NCBI RefSeq assembly: GCF_029227915.1
Contig: NC_079880.1
Location: 4,156,001 to 4,220,000 of the forward strand
Length of the DNA stretch: 64,000 bases
Source of the DNA: Hydractinia symbiolongicarpus
Lineage: Eukaryota > Cnidaria > Hydrozoa > Anthoathecata > Hydractiniidae
Direction of reading: 5' to 3'
Shown: positions 22,029-34,000 of the stretch, piece after piece
Layout: every line of letters begins with the position of its first letter
Position numbering within the stretch: position 1 is the stretch's first letter
Notes under the pieces: generated by a model
What the model was told of the DNA's origin: nothing
Databases searched by the model: none
The model's input: the letters and a program-made list of their open reading frames with translations, nothing else
Made by a program: the position numbers and the translations under genes

Positions 22029-25000
22029 CATGAGATTTGTAGTTTTTAGAAATGTTTTCATTTTTGATGAGACGCTGAATAAAAGAAGTTTAATTGCCGG
22101 CAAACGAAAACCCGCGTCTTCCCGTAAATCCCCGACTCGGCCCGTATAGTCAAAAGTATACAAAGAAAGTACCCAGGGAGTAAACTCATTTCCCAAACGA
22201 TATTTTAAATTAATTTTCACCACTAAAACGCATGAGACTTGTAGTTTTCAGAAATGTTTTCATTTTTGATGAGACGCTTAATGAAAGTTGTTTAATCGGC
22301 GGCAAACGAAAACTCGCGATTTCCCGTAAATCCCGGGCTTGGCCCGTATAGTCGAATGTATACAAAGAAAGTACCCTGTGAGTAAACTCATTTCCAGAAC
22401 GATTTTTTAAATTATTATTTCACCACTAAAGCCCATGAGACTTGTAGTATTTAAAAATATTTTCATTTTTGATGAGACGCTGAATAAAAGAAGTTTAATC
22501 GCCGGCAAACGAAAACCCGCGACTTCCCGTAAATCCCAGACTCAGCCCGTATAGTCAAAAGTATACAAAGAAAGTACCCAGGGTGTAAACTCATTTCCCG
22601 AACTATTTTTTAAATTATTATTTCACCACTAAAGCCCATGAGACTTGTAGTATTTAAAAATATTTTCATTTTTGATGAGACGCTGAATAAAAGAAGTTTA
22701 ATCGCCGGCAAACGAAAACCCGCGACTTCCCGTAAATCCCGGACTCAGCCCGTATAGTCAAAAGTATACAAAGAAAGTACCCAGGGAGTAAACTCATTTC
22801 CCGAACGATTTTTTAAATTATTTTTTCACCACTAAAACGCATGAGCCTTGTAGTTTTCAAAAATGTTTTCATTTTTGATGAGACGCTGAATAAAAGAAGT
22901 TTAATCGCCGGCAAACGAAAACCTGCGATTTCCCGTAAATCCCGGACTCGGCCCGTATAGTCAAAAGTATACAAAGAATGTACCCAGGGTGTAAACTCAT
23001 TTCCCGAACGATTTTTTAAATTATTATTTCACCACTAAAGCCCATGAGACTTGTAGTATTTAAAAATATTTTCATTTTTGATGAGACGCTGAATAAAAGA
23101 AGTTTAATCGCCGGCAAACAAAAACCCGCGACTTCCCGTAAATCCCGGACTCGGCCCGTATAGTCAAAAGTATACAAAAAAGTACCCAGGGAGTAAACTC
23201 ATTTCCCGAACGATTTTTTAAATTTTTTTTCACCACTAAAACGCATGAGATTTGTAGTTTTTAGAAATGTTTTCATTTTTGATGAGACGCTGAATAAAAG
23301 AAGTTTAATTGCCGGCAAACGAAAACCCGCGTCTTCCCGTAAATCCCCGACTCGGCCCGTATAGTCAAAAGTATACAAAGAAAGTACCCAGGGAGTAAAC
23401 TCATTTCCCAAACGATATTTTAAATTAATTTTCACCACTAAAACGCATGAGACTTGTAGTTTTCAGAAATGTTTTCATTTTTGATGAGACGCTTAATGAA
23501 AGTTGTTTAATCGGCGGCAAACGAAAACTCGCGATTTCCCGTAAATCCCGGGCTTGGCCCGTATAGTCGAATGTATACAAAGAAAGTACCCTGTGAGTAA
23601 ACTCATTTCCAGAACGATTTTTTAAATTATTATTTCACCACTAAAGCCCATGAGACTTGTAGTATTTAAAAATATTTTCATTTTTGATGAGACGCTGAAT
23701 AAAAGAAGTTTAATCGCCGGCAAACGAAAACCCGCGACTTCCCGTAAATCCCGGACTCAGCCCGTATAGTCAAAAGTATACAAAGAAAGTACCCAGGGTG
23801 TAAACTCATTTCCCGAACTATTTTTTAAATTATTATTTCACCACTAAAGCCCATGAGACTTGTAGTATTTAAAAATATTTTCATTTTTGATGAGACGCTG
23901 AATAAAAGAAGTTTAATCGCCGGCAAACGAAAACCCGCGACTTCCCGTAAATCCCGGACTCAGCCCGTATAGTCAAAAGTATACAAAGAAAGTACCCAGG
24001 GAGTAAACTCATTTCCCGAACGATTTTTTAAATTATTTTTTCACCACTAAAACGCATGAGCCTTGCAGTTTTCAAAAATGTTTTCATTTTTGATGAGACG
24101 CTGAATAAAAGAAGTTTAATCGCCGGCAAACGAAAACCTGCGATTTCCCGTAAATCCCGGACTCGGCCCGTATAGTCAAAAGTATACAAAGAATGTACCC
24201 AGGGTGTAAACTCATTTCCCGAACGATTTTTTAAATTATTATTTCACCACTAAAGCCCATGAGACTTGTAGTATTTAAAAATATTTTCATTTTTGATGAG
24301 ACGCTGAATAAAAGAAGTTTAATCGCCGGCAAACAAAAACCCGCGACTTCCCGTAAATCCCGGACTCGGCCCGTATAGTCAAAAGTATACAAAAAAGTAC
24401 CCAGGGAGTAAACTCATTTCCCGAACGATTTTTTAAATTTTTTTTCACCACTAAAACGCATGAGATTTGTAGTTTTTAGAAATGTTTTCATTTTTGATGA
24501 GACGCTGAATAAAAGAAGTTTAATTGCCGGCAAACGAAAACCCGCGTCTTCCCGTAAATCCCCGACTCGGCCCGTATAGTCAAAAGTATACAAAGAAAGT
24601 ACCCAGGGAGTAAACTCATTTCCCAAACGATATTTTAAATTAATTTTCACCACTAAAACGCATGAGACTTGTAGTTTTCAGAAATGTTTTCATTTTTGAT
24701 GAGACGCTTAATGAAAGTTGTTTAATCGGCGGCAAACGAAAACTCGCGATTTCCCGTAAATCCCGGGCTTGGCCCGTATAGTCGAATGTATACAAAGAAA
24801 GTACCCTGTGAGTAAACTCATTTCCAGAACGATTTTTTAAATTATTATTTCACCACTAAAGCCCATGAGACTTGTAGTATTTAAAAATATTTTCATTTTT
24901 GATGAGACGCTGAATAAAAGAAGTTTAATCGCCGGCAAACGAAAACCCGCGACTTCCCGTAAATCCCGGACTCAGCCCGTATAGTCAAAAGTATACAAAG

Positions 25001-25408
25001 AAAGTACCCAGGGTGTAAACCCATTTCCCGAACTATTTTTTAAATTATTATTTCACCACTAAAGCCCATGAGACTTGTAGTATTTAAAAATATTTTCATT
25101 TTTGATGAGACGCTGAATAAAAGAAGTTTAATCGCCGGCAAACGAAAACCCGCGACTTCCCGTAAATCCCGGACTCAGCCCGTATAGTCAAAAGTATACA
25201 AAGAAAGTACCCAGGGAGTAAACTCATTTCCCGAACGATTTTTTAAATTATTTTTTCACCACTAAAACGCATGAGCCTTGTAGTTTTCAAAAATGTTTTC
25301 ATTTTTGATGAGACGCTGAATAAAAGAAGTTTAATCGCCGGCAAACGAAAACCTGCGATTTCCCGTAAATCCCGGACTCGGCCCGTATAGTCAAAAGTAT
25401 ACAAAGAA
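21796..25408 (+). repeat. 6-mer HOR of 1215 bp, nearly three tandem copies
   Basis: Copies are 21796-23010, 23011-24225 and 24226-25408. The unit is: family I with aacaaaaacc and tacaaaaaagtac, then F, family II with tcggcggc, family I with cagggtg, family I with cagggag, and a gagcc C monomer with aaagaatgtac. All private markers recur at 1215-bp steps. The third copy stops matching where aaagaatgtac becomes aaagaaattac, and from there it runs into a mosaic monomer. This is the most regular HOR block in the window. Confidence 0.92.
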
Positions 25409-25471
25409 ATTACCCAGGGTGTAAACTCATTTCCCGAACTATTTTTTAAATTATTATTTCACCACTAAAGC

Positions 25472-26148
25472 CCATGAGACTTGTAGTATTTAAAAATATT
25501 TTCATTTTTGATGAGACGCTGAATAAAAGAAGTTTAATCGCCGGCAAACGAAAACCCGCGATTTCCCGTAAATCACGGGCTTGGCCCGTATAGTCGAATG
25601 TATACAAAGAAAGTACCCTGTGAGTAAACTCATTTCCGGAACGATTTTTTAATTTATTTTTTCAACACTAAAGCCCATGAGACTTGTAGTATTTAAAAAT
25701 ATTTTCATTTTTGATGAGACGCTGAATAAAAGAAGTTTAATCGCCGGCAAACGAAAACCTGCGATTTCCCGTAAATCCCGGACTCGGCCCGTATAGTCAA
25801 AAGTATACAAAGATAGTACCCAGGGAGTAAACTCATTTCCAGAACGATTTTTTAAATTATTTTTTCACCACTAAAACGCATAAGACTTGTAGTTTTTAAA
25901 AATGTTTTCATTTTTAATGAGACGCTGAATAAAAGAAGTTTAATCGCCGGCAAACGAAAACCTGCGATTTCCCGTAAATCCCGGACTCGGCCCGTATAGT
26001 CAAAAGTATACAAAGAAAGTACCCAGGGTGTAAACTCATTTCCCGAACTATTTTTTAAATTATTATTTCACCACTAAAGCCCATGAGACTTGTAGTATTT
26101 AAAAATATTTTCATTTTTGATGAGACGCTGAATAAAAGAAGTTTAATC
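25472..26148 (+). repeat. Mosaic segment duplicated ~8.1 kb away (25556-26148 = 33669-34261)
   Basis: The monomer at about 25472 starts as family I and changes to family II at cccgcgatttc. It is followed by copies with ccggaacg and tttcaacac, aaagatagtac (25811), cataagactt (about 25879) and tttttaatgag (about 25914). The same rare markers occur in the same order at 33669-34261, at a constant offset of 8113 bp (40 monomers). Sequence on each side differs between the two places. Confidence 0.83.
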
Positions 26149-27703
26149 GCCGGCAAACGAAAACCTGCGATTTCCCGTAAATCCCGGACTCGGCCCGTAT
26201 AGTCAAAAGTATACAAAGAAAGTACCCAGGGTGTAAACTCATTTCCCGAACTATTTTTTAAATTATTATTTCACCACTAAAGCCCATGAGACTTGTAGTA
26301 TTTAAAAATATTTTCATTTTTGATGAGACGCTGAATAAAAGAAGTTTAATTGCCGGCAAACGAAAACCCGCGACTTCCCGTAAATCCCGGACTCAGCCCG
26401 TATAGTCAAAAGTATACAAAGAAAGTACTCAGGGAGTAAACTCATTTCCCGAACGATTTTTTAAATTATTTTTTCACCACTAAAACGCATGAGACTTGTA
26501 GTTTTCAGAAATGTTTTCATTTTTGATGAGACGCTTAGTGAAAGTTGTTTAATCGCCGGCAAACGAGAACCCGCGATTTCCCGTAAATCCCGGGCTTGGC
26601 CCGTATAGTCGAATGTATACAAAGAAAGTACCCTGTGAGTAAACTCATTTCCAGAACGATTTTTTAAATTATTATTTCACCACTAAAGCCCATGAGACTT
26701 GTAGTATTTAAAAATATTTTCATTTCTGATGAGACGCTGAATAAAAGAAGTTTAATCGCTGGCAAACGAAAACCCGCGACTTCCCGTAAATCCCGGACTC
26801 AGCCCGTATAGTCAAAAGTATACAAAGAAAGTACCCAGGGTGTAAACTCATTTCCCGAACTATTTTTTAAATTATTATTTCACCACTAAAGCCCATGAGA
26901 CTTGTAGTATTTAAAAATATTTTCATTTTTGATGAGACGCTGAATAAAAGAAGTTTAATCGCCGGCAAACGAAAACCCGCGACTTCCCGTAAATCCCGGA
27001 CTCAGCCCGTATAGTCAAAAGTATACAAAGAAAGTACCCAGGGTGTAAACTCATTTCCCGAACTATTTTTTAAATTATTATTTCACCACTAAAGCCCATG
27101 AGACTTGTAGTATTTAAAAATATTTTCATTTTTGATGAGACGCTGAATAAAAGAAGTTTAATCGCCGGCAAACGAAAACCCGCGACTTCCCGTAAATCCC
27201 GGACTCAGCCCGTATAGTCAAAAGTATACAAAGAAAGTACCCAGGGAGTAAACTCATTTCCCGAACGATTTTTTAAATTATTTTTTCACCACTAAAACGC
27301 ATGAGCCTTGTAGTTTTCAAAAATGTTTTCATTTTTGATGAGACGCTGAATAAAAGAAGTTTAATCGCCGGCAAACGAAAACCTGCGATTTCCCGTAAAT
27401 CCCGGACTCGGCCCGTATAGTCAAAAGTATACAAAGAATGTACCCAGGGTGTAAACTCATTTCCCGAACGATTTTTTAAATTATTATTTCACCACTAAAG
27501 CCCATGAGACTTGTAGTATTTAAAAATATTTTCATTTTTGATGAGACGCTGAATAAAAGAAGTTTAATCGCCGGCAAACAAAAACCCGCGACTTCCCGTA
27601 AATCCCGGACTCGGCCCGTATAGTCAAAAGTATACAAAAAAGTACCCAGGGAGTAAACTCATTTCCCGAACGATTTTTTAAATTTTTTTTCACCACTAAA
27701 ACG

Positions 27704-28910
27704 CATGAGATTTGTAGTTTTTAGAAATGTTTTCATTTTTGATGAGACGCTGAATAAAAGAAGTTTAATTGCCGGCAAACGAAAACCCGCGTCTTCCCGT
27801 AAATCCCCGACTCGGCCCGTATAGTCAAAAGTATACAAAGAAAGTACCCAGGGAGTACACTCATTTCCCAAACGATATTTTAAATTAATTTTCACCACTA
27901 AAACGCATGAGACTTGTAGTTTTCAGAAATGTTTTCATTTTTGATGAGACGCTTAATGAAAGTTGTTTAATCGGCGGCAAACGAAAACTCGCGATTTCCC
28001 GTAAATCCCGGGCTTGGCCCGTATAGTCGAATGTATAAAAAGAAAGTACCCTGTGAGTAAACTCATTTCCAGAACGATTTTTTAAATTATTATTTCACCA
28101 CTAAAGCCCATGAGACTTGTAGTATTTAAAAATATTTTCATTTTTGATGAGACGCTGAATAAAAGAAGTTTAATCGCCGGCAAACGAAAACCCGCGACTT
28201 CCCGTAAATCCCGGACTCAGCCCGTATAGTCAAAAGTATACAAAGAAAGTACCCAGGGTGTAAACTCATTTCCCGAACTATTTTTTAAATTATTATTTCA
28301 CCACTAAAGCCCATGAGACTTGTAGTATTTAAAAATATTTTCATTTTTGATGAGACGCTGAATAAAAGAAGTTTAATCGCCGGCAAACGAAAACCCGCGA
28401 CTTCCCGTAAATCCCGGACTCAGCCCGTATAGTCAAAAGTATACAAAGAAAGTACCCAGGGAGTAAACTCATTTCCCGAACGATTTTTTAAATTATTTTT
28501 TCACCACTAAAACGCATGAGCCTTGTAGTTTTCAAAAATGTTTTCATTTTTGATGAGACGCTGAATAAAAGAAGTTTAATCGCCGGCAAACGAAAACCTG
28601 CGATTTCCCGTAAATCCCGGACTCGGCCCGTATAGTCAAAAGTATACAAAGAAATTACCCAGGGTGTAAACTCATTTCCCGAACTATTTTTTAAATTATT
28701 ATTTCACCACTAAAGCCCATGAGACTTGTAGTATTTAAAAATATTTTCATTTTTGATGAGACGCTGAATAAAAGAAGTTTAATCGCCGGCAAACGAAAAC
28801 CCGCGATTTCCCGTAAATCACGGGCTTAGCCCGTATAGTCGAATGTATACAAAGAAAGTACCCTGTGAGTAAACTCATTTCCGGAACGATTTTTTAATTT
28901 ATTTTTTCAA
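27704..28910 (+). repeat. Isolated F-led unit, copy of 24459-25665 (offset 3245 bp)
   Basis: The F monomer at 27704 is followed by the tcggcggc family II copy, two family I copies, the gagcc monomer with aaagaaattac, and the family I/II mosaic with ccggaacg and tttcaacac. This is the same order as from 24459 on. Private changes here are gtacactc (about 27857) and gtataaaaag (about 28035). The offset of 3245 bp equals 16 monomers. Confidence 0.84.
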
Positions 28911-31099
28911 CACTAAAGCCCATGAGACTTGTAGTATTTAAAAATATTTTCATTTTTGATGAGACGCTGAATAAAAGAAGTTTAATTGCCGGCAAACGAA
29001 AACCCGCGACTTCCCGTAAATCCCGGACTCAGCCCGTATAGTCAAAAGTATACAAAGAAAGTACTCAGGGAGTAAACTCATTTCCCGAACGATTTTTTAA
29101 ATTATTTTTTCACCACTAAAACGCATGAGACTTGTAGTTTTCAGAAATGTTTTCATTTTTGATGAGACGCTTAGTGAAAGTTGTTTAATCGCCGGCAAAC
29201 GAAAACCCGCGATTTCCCGTAAATCCCGGGCTTGGCCCGTATAGTCGAATGTATACAAAGAAAGTACCCTGTGAGTAAACTCATTTCCAGAACGATTTTT
29301 TAAATTATTATTTCACCACTAAAGCCCATGAGACTTGTAGTATTTAAAAATATTTTCATTTCTGATGAGACGCTGAATAAAAGAAGTTTAATCGCTGGCA
29401 AACGAAAACCCGCGACTTCCCGTAAATCCCGGACTCAGCCCGTATAGTCAAAAGTATACAAAGAAAGTACCCAGGGTGTAAACTCATTTCCCGAACTATT
29501 TTTTAAATTATTATTTCACCACTAAAGCCCATGAGACTTGTAGTATTTAAAAATATTTTCATTTTTGATGAGACGCTGAATAAAAGAAGTTTAATCGCCG
29601 GCAAACGAAAACCCGCGACTTCCCGTAAATCCCGGACTCAGCCCGTATAGTCAAAAGTATACAAAGAAAGTACCCAGGGAGTAAACTCATTTCCCGAACG
29701 ATTTTTTAAATTATTTTTTCACCACTAAAACGCATGAGCCTTGTAGTTTTCAAAAATGTTTTCATTTTTGATGAGACGCTGAATAAAAGAAGTTTAATCG
29801 CCGGCAAACGAAAACCTGCGATTTCCCGTAAATCCCGGACTCGGCCCGTATAGTCAAAAGTATACAAAGAAAGTACCCAGGGTGTAAACTCATTTCCCGA
29901 ACTATTTTTTAAATTATTATTTCACCACTAAAGCCCATGAGACTTGTAGTATTTAAAAATATTTTCATTTTTGATGAGACGCTGAATAAAAGAAGTTTAA
30001 TCGCCGGCAAACGAAAACCTGCGATTTCCCGTAAATCCCGGACTCGGCCCGTATAGTCAAAAGTATACAAAGAAAGTACCCAGGGTGTAAACTCATTTCC
30101 CGAACTATTTTTTAAATTATTATTTCACCACTAAAGCCCATGAGACTTGTAGTATTTAAAAATATTTTCATTTTTGATGAGACGCTGAATAAAAGAAGTT
30201 TAATTGCCGGCAAACGAAAACCCGCGACTTCCCGTAAATCCCGGACTCAGCCCGTATAGTCAAAAGTATACAAAGAAAGTACTCAGGGAGTAAACTCATT
30301 TCCCGAACGATTTTTTAAATTATTTTTTCACCACTAAAACGCATGAGACTTGTAGTTTTCAGAAATGTTTTCATTTTTGATGAGACGCTTAGTGAAAGTT
30401 GTTTAATCGCCGGCAAACGAAAACCCGCGATTTCCCGTAAATCCCGGGCTTGGCCCGTATAGTCGAATGTATACAAAGAAAGTACCCTGTGAGTAAACTC
30501 ATTTCCAGAACGATTTTTTAAATTATTATTTCACCACTAAAGCCCATGAGACTTGTAGTATTTAAAAATATTTTCATTTCTGATGAGACGCTGAATAAAA
30601 GAAGTTTAATCGCTGGCAAACGAAAACCCGCGACTTCCCGTAAATCCCGGACTCAGCCCGTATAGTCAAAAGTATACAAAGAAAGTACCCAGGGTGTAAA
30701 CTCATTTCCCGAACTATTTTTTAAATTATTATTTCACCACTAAAGCCCATGAGACTTGTAGTATTTAAAAATATTTTCATTTTTGATGAGACGCTGAATA
30801 AAAGAAGTTTAATCGCCGGCAAACGAAAACCCGCGACTTCCCGTAAATCCCGGACTCAGCCCGTATAGTCAAAAGTATACAAAGAAAGTACCCAGGGAGT
30901 AAACTCATTTCCCGAACGATTTTTTAAATTATTTTTTCACCACTAAAACGCATGAGCCTTGTAGTTTTCAAAAATGTTTTCATTTTTGATGAGACGCTGA
31001 ATAAAAGAAGTTTAATCGCCGGCAAACGAAAACCTGCGATTTCCCGTAAATCCCGGACTCGGCCCGTATAGTCAAAAGTATACAAAGAAAGTACCCAGG
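28911..31099 (+). repeat. 6-mer HOR of 1218 bp, one full and one partial copy
   Basis: Copy 1 is 28911-30128 and copy 2 runs 30129-31099, where cagggtg in copy 1 corresponds to caggaag. Each unit contains gtactcagggag, a gcttagtg family II copy, a family I copy with catttctgatgag and tcgctggc, a cagggag copy, a gagcc copy and a cctgcgatttc copy. The catttctgatgag marker falls at 29362 and 30580, exactly 1218 bp apart, so all six monomers are full length. An earlier relative lies at about 26726. Confidence 0.87.
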
Positions 31100-34000
31100 A
31101 AGTAAACTCATTTCCCAAACGATATTTTAAATTAATTTTCACCACTAAAACGCATGAGACTTGTAGTTTTCAGAAATGTTTTTATTTTTAATGAGACGCT
31201 TAATGAAAGTTGTTTAATCGCCGGCAAACGAAAACCCGCGATTTCCCGTAAATCACGGGCTTGGCCCGTATAGTCGAATGTATACAAAGAAAGTACCCTG
31301 TGAGTAAACACATTTCCAGAACGATTTTTTAATTTATTTTTTCAACACTAAAACGCATGAGACTTGTAGTTTTCAAAAATGTTTTTATTTTTGATGAGAC
31401 GCTTAATGAAAGAGGTTTAATCGCCGGCAAACGAAAACCCGAGATTTCCCGTAAATCCCGGGCTTGGCCCGTATAGTCAAAAGTATACAAAGAAAGTACC
31501 CAGGGTGTAAACTCATTTCCCGAACTATTTTTTAAATTATTATTTCACCACTAAAGCCAATGAGACTTGTAGTATTTAAAAATATTTTCATTTTTGATGA
31601 GACGCTGAATAAAAGAAGTTTAATCGCCGGCAAACGAAAACCCGTGACTTCCCGTAAATCCCGGACTCAGCCCGTATAGTCAAAAGTATACAAAGAAAGT
31701 ACCCAAGGAGTAAACTCATTTCCCGAAGGATTTTTTAAATTATTTTTTCACCACTAAAACGCATGAGCCTTGTAGTTTTCAAAAATGTTTTCATTTTTGA
31801 TGAGACGCTGAATAAAAGAAGTTTAATCGCCGGCAAACGAAAACCTGCGATTTCCCGTATATCCCGGACTCGGCCCGTATAGTCAAAAGTATACAAAGAA
31901 AGTACCCGGGGTGTAAACTCATTTCCCGAACGATTTTTTAAATTATTATTTCACCACTAAAGCCCATGAGACTCGTAGTTTTTAAAAATGTTTTCATTTT
32001 TGATGAGACGCTGAATAAAAGAAGTTTAATTGCCGGCAAACGAAAACCCGCTACTTCCCGTAAATCCCGGACTCGGCCCGTATAGTCAAAAGTATACAAA
32101 GAAAGTACCCAGGGAGTAAACTCATTTCCCGAACGATTTTTTAAATGATTTTTTCACCACTAAATCGCATGAGACTTGTAGTTTTCAAAAATGTTTTCAT
32201 TTTTGATGAGACGCTGAATAAAAGAAGTTTAATCGCCTGCAAACGAAAACCTGCGATTTCCCGTAAATCCCGGACTCGGCCCGTATAGTCAAAAGTATAC
32301 AAAGAAAGTACCCAGGAAGTAAACTCATTTCCCAAACGATATTTTAAATTAATTTTCACCACTAAAACGCATGAGACTTGTAGTTTTCAGAAATGTTTTT
32401 ATTTTTGATGAGACGCTTAATGAAAGTTGTTTAATCGCCGGCAAACGAAAACCCGCGATTTCCCGTAAATCACGGGCTTGGCCCGTATAGTCGATTGTAT
32501 ACAAAGAAAGTACCCTGTGAGTAAACTCATTTCCAGAACGATTTTTTAATTTATTTTTTCAACACTAAAACGCATGAGACTTGTAGTTTTCAAAAATGTT
32601 TTTATTTTTGATGAGACGCTTAATGAAAGAGGTTTAATCGCCGGCAAACGAAAACCCGAGATTTCCCGTAAATCCCGGGCTTGGCCCGTATAGTCAAAAG
32701 TATACAAAGAAAGTACCCAGGGAGTAAACTCATTTCCCAAACGATATTTTAAATTAATTTTCACCACTAAAACGCATGAGACTTGTAGATTTCAGAAATG
32801 TTTTCATTTTTGGTGAGACGCTTAATGAAAGTTGTTTAATCGCCGGCAAACGTAAACCCGCGACTTCCCGTAAATCCCGGGCTTGGCCCGTATAGTCGAA
32901 TGTATACAAAGAAAGTACCCTGTGAGTAAACTCATTTCCAGAACGATTTTTTAAATTATTATTTCACCACTAAAGCCCATGAGACTTGTAGTATTTAAAA
33001 ATATTTTCATTTTTGATGAGACGCTGAATAAAAGAAGTTTAATCGCTGGCAAACGAAAACCCGCGACTTCCCGTAAATCTCGGACTCAGCCCGTATAGTC
33101 AAAAGTATACAAAGAAAGTACCCAGGGTGTAAACTCATTTTCCGAACTATTTTTTAAATTATTATTTCACCACTAAAGCCCATGAGACTTGTAGTATTTA
33201 AAAATATTTTCATTTTTGATGAGACGCTGAATAAAAGAAGTTTAATCGCCGGCAAACGAAAACCCGCGACTTCCCGTAAATCCCGGACTCAGCCCGTATA
33301 GTCAAAAGTATACAAAGAAAGTACCCAGGGAGTAAAATCATTTCCCGAACGATTTTTCAGATTATTTTTTCACCACTAAAACGCATGAGCCTTGTAGTTT
33401 TCAAAAATGTTATAATTTTTGATGAGACGCTGAATAAAAGAAGTTTAATCGCCGGCAAACGAAAACCTGCGATTTCCCGTAAATCCCGGACTCGGCCCGT
33501 ATAGTCAAAAGTATACCAGGAAAGTACCCAGGAAGTAAACTCATTTGCCAAACGATATTTTAAATTAATTTTCACCACTAAAACGCATGAGACTTGTAGT
33601 TTTCAGAAATGTTTTCATTTTTGATGAGACGCTTAATGAAAGTTGTTTAATCGCCGGCAAACGAAAACCCGCGATTTCCCGTAAATCACGGGCTTGGCCC
33701 GTATAGTCGAATGTATACAAAGAAAGTACCCTGTGAGTAAACTCATTTCCGGAACGATTTTTTAATTTATTTTTTCAACACTAAAGCCCATGAGACTTGT
33801 AGTATTTAAAAATATTTTCATTTTTGATGAGACGCTGAATAAAAGAAGTTTAATCGCCGGCAAACGAAAACCTGCGATTTCCCGTAAATCCCGGACTCGG
33901 CCCGTATAGTCAAAAGTATACAAAGATAGTACCCAGGGAGTAAACTCATTTCCAGAACGATTTTTTAAATTATTTTTTCACCACTAAAACGCATAAGACT

